A stretch of DNA of 6,884 bases, from contig CANHAG010000066.1 in the NCBI GenBank assembly GCA_947458525.1, positions 1-6,884 of the forward strand, written 5' to 3'. This document shows, piece after piece, positions 1 through 6,884 of this stretch. The position numbers and the translations under genes are program-made. The stretch is from Rhodospirillaceae bacterium (GTDB taxonomy: Bacteria; Pseudomonadota; Alphaproteobacteria; Rickettsiales; UBA3002). The notes beneath the pieces are model-generated. The model saw only the letters and a list, made by a program, of their open reading frames with translations, was not told the DNA's origin and ran no database searches. How positions within the stretch are numbered: the stretch's first letter is position 1; every line of letters starts with the position of its first letter.

Positions 1-1
1 C

Positions 2-2641
2 CAAGATAAGGAGCTTCTGGAACAACAGGCACAGTTTGAGCATGAGGTGGCGCGTGCAGCCCATGCTCTGGCAACGGGCAGCAGCAAAGGGTTTACCTAT
101 CAAGGCAGGACAGATCATGCCGGGCCGAATCTTTATTCGCCGGAACGGATGATGTTATGGTTCGCAACCTTAAGCCATATGGAACATAGAAAGCCCGTGG
201 AAGGGCAGGAAAAAATTGGCATTTCGGTGATTGCAGAGGAACTGGCAAGCTCAAAAGGCGCGCAATTACTGCTCGATAAATTCGCGAAGAACGTCACCAC
301 CATTCTAGCAACGTTAGGCATTGATAAGAACGATTGTATCATTCGTTGGGGTCAGCCGGGGTCACATTTCTGGCATCTCTCTAAAGATGCAGCCAATGGC
401 CGACCATACGACATCATCAATTTTGATATCAAAAAAACCCTGCTGCTGGGGGATATGGTTCAGCAGGTAATGGTGCATGAGCTTGGGCATTATCTTTATG
501 ATACAAAATATCCGGAGCGGCTGGAGAAACTCAATACTCAGATCATGGCGTTGCAAGCCAAAGTGAATAATGGGGGGATGCTCTCGGAGGATGAACAAAA
601 AACATTGGTGCGCGCAAATTATGAACGCAGTCTCTACCATAACATTTGGAATGCGGCGGCGGATAATGCGGTAGATCATGCGAGCCATGTGGTAAGCGCC
701 GGCGACCAGCCGCGCTATGGCTACCAGCTACTCCCGGCGCTACTGGTCAATTTTATCACATTGCGTGGACAGGGTTCCAACATCAGACACTTTCAAGAGA
801 AAGGACCAATGACGGACCAAGTGTTAGCGGAAATGGGTAATGATGCAGGTGCGCAGCTGAGGAATCTCCAAGGTGCTCTGTATCAGATTTCTTCCTTCAT
901 CCATGGGCAGCTTGATAATCCAGCCGATAAACAGGCCTTCCTTAAGCGCCTGCCGGAGGTGGGTATCTACACGCAGTTGCTTCAGAATGCCGAACATCCC
1001 CGGTGGAGCGGCGAGCAATGTTTCTGGGATTTATATGATAAATGCGAGCGTATCGCGCATGCCATTCCTGATCCCCGGTTGATGAGTGACCCGGCGGCAT
1101 GGAAAGCCGCGCGTGATGAAGCGCAGCAAACGCGCAACCAGATCCACGAAGAAATTTTCACATACTATGCTCTGCCGCTGGTTGAGCAGCAAATGGACAA
1201 ACAAAAATCCATGCAGGAGATGGTAGATGCTTTGGCAGAAAATGGCAGCCAGATGCCGGGAGAAGGAATTCCCATCAACATTCCTGGCACAGGCGGGGGT
1301 ATGGGAACCATCCCCGTTTTTGTTCCAACCAGTCCGGGTTCAACCGCGCCCGAAAAACCCGGCGAAGGCATTGGCGCAGGTAAAAGCGTAGGCGCGCATG
1401 AGAAAGACGGCGGAAATGGCGAAAACGAGCACGACCCCGAAGCGCTAAACGGCCAAGGGGAAAAACCAAGCCCAAAGATCGGCCAATTGCCTTCCGGCAC
1501 ACCCAAACCGTCTCAAGCGAAAGGAGCTGGGAGGGCAACGGACGCTATTGCCACGATAAACCTTGGGGATGGCCGGACACTCGAGCAACTGAAGGAGGAT
1601 CCGCTCTTTGAGCAAGCCATTGAGCAGGCAAAAGATCGTTTATACCGAATCATGGAGCATTTTGCAGTTCCTGTAAAAAGCATTTCCAACGATGCGACAG
1701 AATTTTTGCCAAGCGACGACCCGGCTGGTCGCTTAAGTCATGACGCGGTAATTTCTTATGCGCTTAGTAAAACAAAAGAGCTGCCAAGGTTCTTCCGCGA
1801 TGATGTAACTTCTCATATTCCCCCGGTAGGCGATCTTGTTTTTGCACTGGATACTTCTGGTTCGATGGGCTGGGGCAAGGGCAGTAATGCGGAATACGTA
1901 ATAAAAAGTACCGCTATACTCATGCTGGCGATTCAGCGGTTTAACGAAGAGCGCGCTTCAGAGCAGTTATCGCACATGGGGGCGTATGTATTGCTGTGGG
2001 GAAATGGTAAGCCAACATTTCTAGGCAAGCCCTACGACGCGCAGCAGCAGGATGAAATTTTACTGAAAATGGATGAGGTGCTTGCGCGTGTGTTTGCAGG
2101 AAAGTCCATAGATTCACTGCACGGAGGCACTGAACTTAAGGGCACATTCAAGGATATTCTGCACGAGTATGCGCAGCATCGTCCTGACTCTGGCGCGTTC
2201 ACACCGGCCCAGGCGCGCGGGCCGGTGCTTATGTTGATTGGTAGTGACGGCGCGGTGTATGATATGGACAGCGTTCCTTTGTCTGGCATTTTACAGGCGA
2301 TGCCATCGCTTACAGTGGATAGTATGTTGACGGATGGTGCAGACTCCAACCTCCACCAGGCATTACTCTCAGCGAATCGAGCGGAAGCATATCAGGCGCC
2401 TGTCAATGTGCATATGGATACTCCACAGCAGATTCTACCATCCATGTTAGAATGGATAGAGAATCGTGCGGAAACATTCCAAACCGCAGTGCCCTGGGGG
2501 GCGCACTACGACACGTTCACCGAAGGCGATGTAGCAGAACAGGCAGGTGAAGCATTGCGCGCATTCAGAGATAAAAGCTTTGCGGGTCGCCTTGCCGTTT
2601 CCAGAGAAAAATCAGATTCACCCCCAACCATTAAACATTAA
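2..2641 (+). CDS. Metallopeptidase-like / VWA domain protein, 5' end probably missing
   Basis: This is the likely VWA partner of the AAA+ ATPase encoded next. The frame is open from base 2. The first in-window start is GTG at 47, which has no well-placed ribosome site, and the codons before it read as a Gln/Glu-rich helix, so the true start is probably upstream. Residues below count from that GTG. An HELGH zinc motif lies at 144-148 and a WNAAAD block at 201-206. This pairing resembles the DUF2201-type putative metallopeptidases, which also join a VWA-like domain. A helical stretch separates the two blocks. A Gly/Pro-rich, probably disordered linker spans about 399-497. The C-terminal VWA domain has a complete MIDAS: D602, S604 and S606 in DTSGSM, T695 in HGGT and D734 in GSDG. 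No signal peptide or membrane segment is visible in the part shown, which suggests a cytoplasmic protein. The domain calls are firm for VWA and moderate for peptidase. Proteolytic activity and substrate are unknown. Confidence 0.9.
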   Translation, partial: QDKELLEQQAQFEHEVARAAHALATGSSKGFTYQGRTDHAGPNLYSPERMMLWFATLSHMEHRKPVEGQEKIGISVIAEELASSKGAQLLLDKFAKNVTTILATLGIDKNDCIIRWGQPGSHFWHLSKDAANGRPYDIINFDIKKTLLLGDMVQQVMVHELGHYLYDTKYPERLEKLNTQIMALQAKVNNGGMLSEDEQKTLVRANYERSLYHNIWNAAADNAVDHASHVVSAGDQPRYGYQLLPALLVNFITLRGQGSNIRHFQEKGPMTDQVLAEMGNDAGAQLRNLQGALYQISSFIHGQLDNPADKQAFLKRLPEVGIYTQLLQNAEHPRWSGEQCFWDLYDKCERIAHAIPDPRLMSDPAAWKAARDEAQQTRNQIHEEIFTYYALPLVEQQMDKQKSMQEMVDALAENGSQMPGEGIPINIPGTGGGMGTIPVFVPTSPGSTAPEKPGEGIGAGKSVGAHEKDGGNGENEHDPEALNGQGEKPSPKIGQLPSGTPKPSQAKGAGRATDAIATINLGDGRTLEQLKEDPLFEQAIEQAKDRLYRIMEHFAVPVKSISNDATEFLPSDDPAGRLSHDAVISYALSKTKELPRFFRDDVTSHIPPVGDLVFALDTSGSMGWGKGSNAEYVIKSTAILMLAIQRFNEERASEQLSHMGAYVLLWGNGKPTFLGKPYDAQQQDEILLKMDEVLARVFAGKSIDSLHGGTELKGTFKDILHEYAQHRPDSGAFTPAQARGPVLMLIGSDGAVYDMDSVPLSGILQAMPSLTVDSMLTDGADSNLHQALLSANRAEAYQAPVNVHMDTPQQILPSMLEWIENRAETFQTAVPWGAHYDTFTEGDVAEQAGEALRAFRDKSFAGRLAVSREKSDSPPTIKH
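2202..2227 (+). repeat. Perfect 9-bp GC-rich inverted repeat inside the VWA coding region
   Basis: The arms CACCGGCCC (2202-2210) and GGGCCGGTG (2219-2227) are exact reverse complements around an 8-base loop, AGGCGCGC. The hairpin would be very stable in RNA. No T-run follows, so it is not an intrinsic terminator. It lies between the codons for MIDAS residues T695 and D734. A regulatory role is not shown. Confidence 0.6.
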
Positions 2642-2653
2642 CAGCATCACACT

Positions 2654-2662
2654 GAAGGAGAG
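2654..2662 (+). promoter_or_regulatory. Ribosome binding site of the AAA+ ATPase gene
   Basis: GAAGGAGAG ends four bases before the ATG at 2667, and its AAGGAG core lies six bases from it. This site sets the start at 2667 rather than at the in-frame GTG at 2547, which would overlap the upstream gene by 95 bases. Confidence 0.85.
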
Positions 2663-2666
2663 TAAC

Positions 2667-5600
2667 ATGAAACCACTATTCAAACCGGTAGAGAGGCGCC
2701 ATGGCATTGCCATGCATAACCCCGAAACTGGGAAATATTGGCACTTTGCAACCCGCCCCGGTTTTTCCTTACCACTGGTGGATCATGAGGATGGCGTTGA
2801 TCCCTTTGAACGTTTTCAGGGCGTCATGGCGCGTCGTAGCCCTGCTCCCTGTATGATGCAGGCGCTCAACAATATCTTTTCATCGGTCGCCAAGTGTGAA
2901 GTTGATAGCGGATTGCCAGAACCCTACCGCACACGGCTGCATGTGCTGCTTGGCGATCCGGGTGTGGGCAAAACGCAACTTGCGCATGTACTTGGCAATG
3001 CCATGGGCTGGGATGTGTTCTCCATCCCCCCGGGATCGGGTGGCGGCAATCTGGATGAGCTGATTCAAGAAACACAGTTTGGCTCAACGACAGCCACCAG
3101 CGTGATGGAACAAGTCAATGCTCAATTGCTCAATGCATCTGAAGACGCACCACTGGTAAGGCTTTTGAAAAGCAAAAAGTTGCTTGACCAGACCACCAAT
3201 GTAAACGGTCAAAAATTATTCCAATTGAATATTGAAGAAATCACTAAAGAAGGCGGCATTGCAACACTACAAGAGATTGCATCGGTGGCGTTGCCACACG
3301 CCGTGCAGAACGATGCTCCAATCACCTATCGCCCCGGGCGATTGCTTAAAAAACTGCTTGAAGCAAAACAGACGGGCATGCCTACCGTCATTCTAGTGGA
3401 TGAAATCAACCGCTACAAAAACTTCGGCAGCCGCATGCAGAATCTCTATGAGGTGCTGGCGGGAACGCTGGATAAATGCTCGGTGGTAAGTACGGATGAC
3501 CAGGGCAACCCCAAAGAGTACGAGTTCACCCGCAAGGATCTTGAGCATGTCATTCTTTTGGGTACTGGCAACATTCCTGATGCAAAGAAAGAACCCGAAG
3601 CCCGCCAGCTTTCTGATTCGTTGGATTCACGTATTGGCGTGAAACCAGTTGAAATGCGGTTTACTGCTGCCGACTATGCACACAGGCTTTGTCAGGACCA
3701 TCTTGGATTAGCCCTTACGACCTATTTTGAAGCCGATAGAGTTCGCTACGAAAGTGACCCTGTGGCCGCCGCCGAGTATTTTAGTGGGTTGCTGATGAAA
3801 GGTCGCACCCCAGCAGAGCAGAAACAACATTCGCACATAGGAACGCAACAACTCTTGCAACAGGCCGGTAGCATTAAAGAAGGCGCAGAGCTTTTGGGCA
3901 ATGTATATTTTGAATTGCAGGAACTATGTGCCGGTCGCAATAAAGACCTCAATCCGGAACTTAAAAAAGCCATGCGTGAATTGCCGCCATTTGGCCCTCG
4001 TCAGGTGCAGAATCCTCTCGCTCAATGGGCGTTTAGCTTGCCAGATAATCCGGATTTTATTGTTGATGAATCGCCATCACAATTCAATCTCGGTTCGCGC
4101 ATGACCAATGCGTTGCTGTGCTGGATTGATGCAAAATTCCCGGCTAATAGGGGGCTGGATCAGACACGCCAGCATATTGCAGAGATACTGGTAGAAAACC
4201 GGGTGCTTTCGGCGCAAGAAGCGGCAAAGAGATTTGGCGCCGATCGTCAGGCAGAACTGCAAAGATCTGAGCCGCAAGGCAAAAAAGTGGCGGAGCTGAT
4301 TAACGTCAACCAAGCCATTGGCCGTGATGCGGAGCTGGAAGCAGCGCAGGCATTGCTGTTCGACATTGCCAAGGCCAAAGGGTATGTCGTAGAGGACGTG
4401 CTTCCCGATCAGTTATTCAATAAACAGGCGGTGGCCGGCATGCTCGATGAATATGAGCGTCTGGCTGAGCGGGAAAGGGAGCAACCAGACGGCCAGATAG
4501 TGATGCCGGATCTGGTGAAAGAAGCGACAGGAACATTTACGTTAAAGGTGTTGAAAGGCGGGGTGCGGCCAGCACAAGGTGATTATACCAAAAACACTTC
4601 CCCACAAGCCCACATGCTTGAGCAGCAATTACTGTTCATGATGACCAAGCACGGGGGTGATTTATCAGAATTCTTTATTAAAAAACCACCTGCCGACACC
4701 TTCACGCTTGGACAAGATGAGCAGACTTCAGAGCCGCTAAAGACTAGATCTTTTATGGGCTTCTTTAAAAAACCATCTGCCGACAGTATTCAGGTGGGTG
4801 ATAAGGCAGCATTACCTTCGGACAGTTCGAAAACTATCGCTTCACTTAAACAAGGTGAAGCGGCGCAGCTTGAAGCGGCTCAATCCATAGAGGATGAGGG
4901 TAAGAAGCAAGAGGCGATAGCGCGAATAAAAGCCGATTTTGAAAAAAGAATTAAAGACGTCACCACGAAAGATTACCAGAAAAATTACGCGCTGGTGGCG
5001 GGTGACCATGCGTCTGGCATTGGTGTTGCGACCATCATTTTAAGTGTGCCGCAGGACAAGAAAAGTCCTAACAAAGGTTTTACGCTGCTGCGCGATAAAG
5101 ACCCCGCAGATGACACGAAGCCGCCGCGTTATGTGCTGATTGGTGATGTGGATATCAACCAGAAGGTGAAAGATTACCTTCGTAAAATCCACGTTGAATA
5201 TGTGAACACGGCCGCGAAGGATGGCCCGCAGCAGTTAAACGATACGCTGCACTCCTTTATTGGGGTTGGAGCCTCGCGGCTTCTGGAAAAGACAAAACCA
5301 GATGGCACCCCCTTAAGTGACACAGAGAAAGTGGAGGCTATCACGGACTATGAAACCACATGGCGCACTGCTCTGGCCGATAAATTTAGCCTTCACGAAG
5401 TGAAGGGTCAGGGCACGCTTTTGAACCATGAAGCAATGGAACAATTGCGGAAAGCTATGGACACATTGAAGGACCCAAAAGCACGTTACGATGCTGCGAT
5501 TAAGGCCGGTGTAGGGGTAGGAGAGGCAGCCCATAACATGCACCCGGATAAACCCCAACATGAGCGCATTCTGGATCGTCTGGTGGCAACCACGAGCTTT

Positions 5601-5675
5601 AACATTACGCACGGCCATTTCCACCCACAGGCTGCGGCTCAGATCACGCCACCACCCCAAGCCATGACCCGCTAA
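2667..5675 (+). CDS. MoxR/CobS-like AAA+ ATPase with long unknown C-terminal region
   Basis: This 1002-residue protein has an AAA+ core near its N terminus. Walker A is GDPGVGKT at 96-103. Walker B is VILVDEIN at 241-248, with D245 and E246. A sensor-1 asparagine lies in GTGN at 302, and a likely arginine finger is R322 in LDSRIG. The order and motif style fit the MoxR/RavA/CobS group, which couples ATP hydrolysis to remodelling of a target with a VWA partner; that partner is encoded 25 bases upstream. About 140 residues separate Walker A from Walker B, more than is usual in this group, so an insertion is likely. Residues from about 400 on match no family I recognise. They contain helical segments, a short repeated motif (669-682 and 699-711), a charged probable coiled coil (about 722-765) and a mixed segment with strand-like stretches (about 769-846). 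Typical MoxR proteins have roughly 300-350 residues and RavA about 500, so this one is exceptionally long. No membrane segment was seen. Confidence 0.94.
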   Translation: MKPLFKPVERRHGIAMHNPETGKYWHFATRPGFSLPLVDHEDGVDPFERFQGVMARRSPAPCMMQALNNIFSSVAKCEVDSGLPEPYRTRLHVLLGDPGVGKTQLAHVLGNAMGWDVFSIPPGSGGGNLDELIQETQFGSTTATSVMEQVNAQLLNASEDAPLVRLLKSKKLLDQTTNVNGQKLFQLNIEEITKEGGIATLQEIASVALPHAVQNDAPITYRPGRLLKKLLEAKQTGMPTVILVDEINRYKNFGSRMQNLYEVLAGTLDKCSVVSTDDQGNPKEYEFTRKDLEHVILLGTGNIPDAKKEPEARQLSDSLDSRIGVKPVEMRFTAADYAHRLCQDHLGLALTTYFEADRVRYESDPVAAAEYFSGLLMKGRTPAEQKQHSHIGTQQLLQQAGSIKEGAELLGNVYFELQELCAGRNKDLNPELKKAMRELPPFGPRQVQNPLAQWAFSLPDNPDFIVDESPSQFNLGSRMTNALLCWIDAKFPANRGLDQTRQHIAEILVENRVLSAQEAAKRFGADRQAELQRSEPQGKKVAELINVNQAIGRDAELEAAQALLFDIAKAKGYVVEDVLPDQLFNKQAVAGMLDEYERLAEREREQPDGQIVMPDLVKEATGTFTLKVLKGGVRPAQGDYTKNTSPQAHMLEQQLLFMMTKHGGDLSEFFIKKPPADTFTLGQDEQTSEPLKTRSFMGFFKKPSADSIQVGDKAALPSDSSKTIASLKQGEAAQLEAAQSIEDEGKKQEAIARIKADFEKRIKDVTTKDYQKNYALVAGDHASGIGVATIILSVPQDKKSPNKGFTLLRDKDPADDTKPPRYVLIGDVDINQKVKDYLRKIHVEYVNTAAKDGPQQLNDTLHSFIGVGASRLLEKTKPDGTPLSDTEKVEAITDYETTWRTALADKFSLHEVKGQGTLLNHEAMEQLRKAMDTLKDPKARYDAAIKAGVGVGEAAHNMHPDKPQHERILDRLVATTSFNITHGHFHPQAAAQITPPPQAMTR
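4671..4787 (+). repeat. Short duplicated segment inside the ATPase gene
   Basis: Two copies start 90 bases apart, at 4671 and 4761. Both read TTCTTT, then an A-run, then CCA, one variable codon start, and CTGCCGACA or a close variant. The first copy has one extra codon (ATT). The proteins read FFIKKPPADTFTLG (669-682) and FFKKPSADSIQVG (699-711). DNA-level similarity suggests a fairly recent duplication or a conserved short linear motif in a flexible region. Confidence 0.7.
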
Positions 5676-5680
5676 CCCAT

Positions 5681-5687
5681 AGGAGAG
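5681..5687 (+). promoter_or_regulatory. Ribosome binding site of the small unknown gene
   Basis: AGGAGAG lies five bases before the ATG at 5693, inside the 17-base gap after the ATPase stop codon. It supports both that start and translation of this short gene. Confidence 0.85.
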
Positions 5688-5692
5688 TTTTT

Positions 5693-6049
5693 ATGACATT
5701 TAACATTGCCCAATTCAAAGAGTCACTCAAAGCCATGTCGCCCGATGAACGCAGGGCGGCGGAAAATAAACTGCTTGCTGACTATGCCCGCCATGCGGCA
5801 TTTGGCCGACCGCTTGCCAGCGCCGGGCTATCGCGGGTGTTTGTGGTTGCTGCCGGCATGGAAGAAAATGCCCTGGCGGAAGATGCCGATATAGTCTCCA
5901 TCCGCTCGCTCGAGCATTTCAAGGCGGCGCTTGAAAACCGCGGCCATCCGCTGCTGCTTGTTCGCACCGGCACCGATATCGCCGAGCAGCAGATCTATGA
6001 TCTGCTCGAAACCTGCGTGGCAGAAAAAACCATATTTATCGCACGCTAA
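5693..6049 (+). CDS. Small alpha/beta protein of unknown function
   Basis: I do not recognise this 118-residue protein. Its start is well supported by a strong ribosome site. The N-terminal 35 residues are charged and look helical (for example SPDERRAAENKLLADYARH). The rest alternates strand-like and helix-like segments: RVFVVAA (48-54), DIVSI (66-70), a helix near 73-82, HPLLLVR (85-91), a helix near 97-111, and a terminal strand TIFIAR (113-118). This suggests a small three-layer or Rossmann-like fold. I see no nucleotide-binding loop, no catalytic motif, no signal peptide and no membrane segment. It sits 17 bases after the ATPase gene and 19 bases before the ankyrin gene, so it is probably co-expressed with both. 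A role as an adaptor or regulator of the ATPase/VWA pair is a guess from position only. Confidence 0.85.
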   Translation: MTFNIAQFKESLKAMSPDERRAAENKLLADYARHAAFGRPLASAGLSRVFVVAAGMEENALAEDADIVSIRSLEHFKAALENRGHPLLLVRTGTDIAEQQIYDLLETCVAEKTIFIAR

Positions 6050-6068
6050 CCATGAGCAGAAACGAATT

Positions 6069-6884
6069 ATGGCGCTTACCTTTCCAGCAGGTTACAAATC
6101 AGCCAACCCGCAGGCAGCCGCGCGCACGGAGGAGTTTTTTGAACTGGGTGAGAAATATACGACACCGGATGCTAAGCTCATTAAACTGGTCAAGCAAGGC
6201 ATCTGCCTTGAGGCGAGGAATCATTTAGGCCGTACCGCGCTGCACTTGGCGGCCCGCAGTGGCCATACCGCCACCGCCCAGGCACTGCTGGCGGCAGGGG
6301 CGGAGATTGAGGCGAGAGATAACAGGGGCTATACCGCGCTGATCTTGGCGTCCCGTCATGGCGGTGCCGCCACCGCCACCGCTCAGGCCCTGCTGACTGC
6401 CGGGGCGGAGATTGAGGCGAGGAATAAGAGTGGCCGTACCGCGCTGCATTGGGCGGCCATAAATCTCTATACCGTCACCGCCAAGGCCCTGCTGGAGCGC
6501 GGTGCCAATATCTATGCCCGGGATAATGATGGCAAAAGACTGATTGATAATGAGGCAGTCTCTGACCATGTGGAATCATTGCAGCAAGGCTATGCTAAAT
6601 TTGTGGCCAGCGGGAAACCGCCAGAGAATGCGGCGGCGGTCTATCGCCTGCTGGCCGCCACCCCGCTGCTGGACGACACAGCCCCGGTGGACAGGATCGG
6701 CAACCTCACCCGCATCATGGCGCATGCACAGTGGGCGGATAAAACCAAACCCGCCGCAATCCTGAGCGAGATGGCGGCAGATGGTAGCATCACCCCCGAA
6801 CAGGCGCGGGGCATCTATCAGCACCATATCGCCACCCCTGCCGCCCGGCGCACCCACTCCCCAAACACCGGGAGGGGACGATGA
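6069..6884 (+). CDS. Ankyrin-repeat protein
   Basis: This 271-residue protein is likely a cytoplasmic protein-binding module. It has three clear ankyrin repeats at residues 51-83, 84-118 and 119-151, with the typical G-x-TALH and A-x-ALL-x-GA signatures, and a decayed fourth beginning near 152 (DNDGKRLID). Repeat two is 35 residues instead of 33. The N-terminal 50 residues look like a helical cap. Residues from about 165 on are a helical region I do not recognise, ending in a basic tail (PAARRTHSPNTGRGR). The ATG at 6069 was chosen because translation from it begins just before the folded region; the open frame runs back to 5931 but would overlap the previous gene by over 100 bases. No good Shine-Dalgarno site precedes 6069, so translation may be coupled to the gene before. 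Ankyrin proteins bind partner proteins and lack activity of their own. Which partner is bound here is unknown. The window ends on its TGA stop. Confidence 0.9.
   Translation: MALTFPAGYKSANPQAAARTEEFFELGEKYTTPDAKLIKLVKQGICLEARNHLGRTALHLAARSGHTATAQALLAAGAEIEARDNRGYTALILASRHGGAATATAQALLTAGAEIEARNKSGRTALHWAAINLYTVTAKALLERGANIYARDNDGKRLIDNEAVSDHVESLQQGYAKFVASGKPPENAAAVYRLLAATPLLDDTAPVDRIGNLTRIMAHAQWADKTKPAAILSEMAADGSITPEQARGIYQHHIATPAARRTHSPNTGRGR
6219..6521 (+). repeat. Ankyrin repeat array, similar at DNA level
   Basis: Three units of 99, 105 and 99 bases. A 20-base string beginning GGGGCGGAGATTG is identical at 6297-6316 and 6402-6421, exactly 35 codons apart. A 17-base string beginning GGCCGTACCG is identical at 6228-6244 and 6432-6448, exactly 68 codons apart. 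Such identity at the DNA level suggests recent unit duplication or gene conversion. Confidence 0.85.
6369..6380 (+). repeat. Tandem GCCACC hexamer in the second ankyrin repeat
   Basis: GCCACC occurs twice in a row, encoding Ala-Thr-Ala-Thr at residues 101-104. The matching place in the first repeat has a single GCCACC-like unit. The extra hexamer accounts for the two additional residues of repeat two and keeps the frame. Confidence 0.8.

Noticed and set aside
1165..1538. Two long antisense open frames opposite the VWA gene
   Set aside because: They lie opposite the Gly/Pro-rich linker, where few stop codons arise on the other strand, and their Pro/Ser/Cys- or Arg-rich content is typical of shadows.
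2547..2666. Upstream GTG extension of the ATPase gene
   Set aside because: It overlaps the VWA gene by 95 bases, while the ATG at 2667 has a strong, well-spaced ribosome site.
2700..2714. Short palindrome CATGGCA-T-TGCCATG early in the ATPase gene
   Set aside because: The arms are short with almost no loop, and the sequence is explained by the codons for HGIAMH.
5469..5552. J-domain-like strings (LKDPKARYD and HPDK) near the ATPase C terminus
   Set aside because: In a J-domain HPD comes before the DPxxRxxYD-like string. Here the order is reversed and the flanking helices do not fit, so the likeness is probably chance.
5686..5692. Short T-run after the ATPase stop, considered as a terminator
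   Set aside because: No stem precedes it, and the stretch holds the ribosome site of the next gene.
5931..6068. Upstream extension of the ankyrin gene
   Set aside because: It lies mostly inside the small-protein gene in another frame, and its translation (rich in Ser, Pro and Cys) looks like a frame shadow.
6052..6228. A 58-codon frame starting at ATG 6052, just after the small-protein stop
   Set aside because: It overlaps the ankyrin gene in another frame, is rich in Arg and Trp with no recognisable features, and has no ribosome site.

Overview
The window is a tightly packed run of four genes, all on the + strand, with gaps of only 17 to 25 bases between them. It reads as one operon whose promoter lies upstream of the window. 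The right edge falls exactly on the stop codon of the fourth gene, so no terminator can be seen. No RNA gene, transposase, CRISPR array or origin was found.

Layout. (1) Positions 2-2641 hold a large protein, open at the left edge. It has a putative zinc-metallopeptidase domain (HELGH), a Gly/Pro-rich linker and a C-terminal von Willebrand factor A (VWA) domain with a complete MIDAS metal site. (2) Positions 2667-5675 encode a 1002-residue AAA+ ATPase of MoxR/CobS/RavA-like type. Its ATPase core is near the N terminus, and about 600 residues of unrecognised sequence follow. (3) Positions 5693-6049 encode a 118-residue alpha/beta protein that I cannot assign to a family. (4) Positions 6069-6884 encode a 271-residue ankyrin-repeat protein.

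How the genes may work together. MoxR-type AAA+ ATPases are commonly encoded beside VWA proteins (RavA/ViaA, NorQ/NorD, CbbQ/CbbO, CobS/CobT). In those pairs the ATPase remodels a target that the VWA protein recognises through its metal site. Here the VWA partner also carries a likely protease-type domain, and the operon adds a small unknown protein and an ankyrin protein that could act as adaptor or target binder. Metal insertion, protein-complex remodelling, and a role in biological conflict (as proposed for vWA-MoxR-associated systems) are all possible. The sequence does not decide between them.

Organism. Shine-Dalgarno sites, standard stops and moderate GC fit a Gram-negative bacterium. 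Ankyrin proteins are frequent in host-associated or predatory proteobacteria, including alphaproteobacteria, but this assignment is weak. The two downstream genes look more GC-rich than the two upstream ones.
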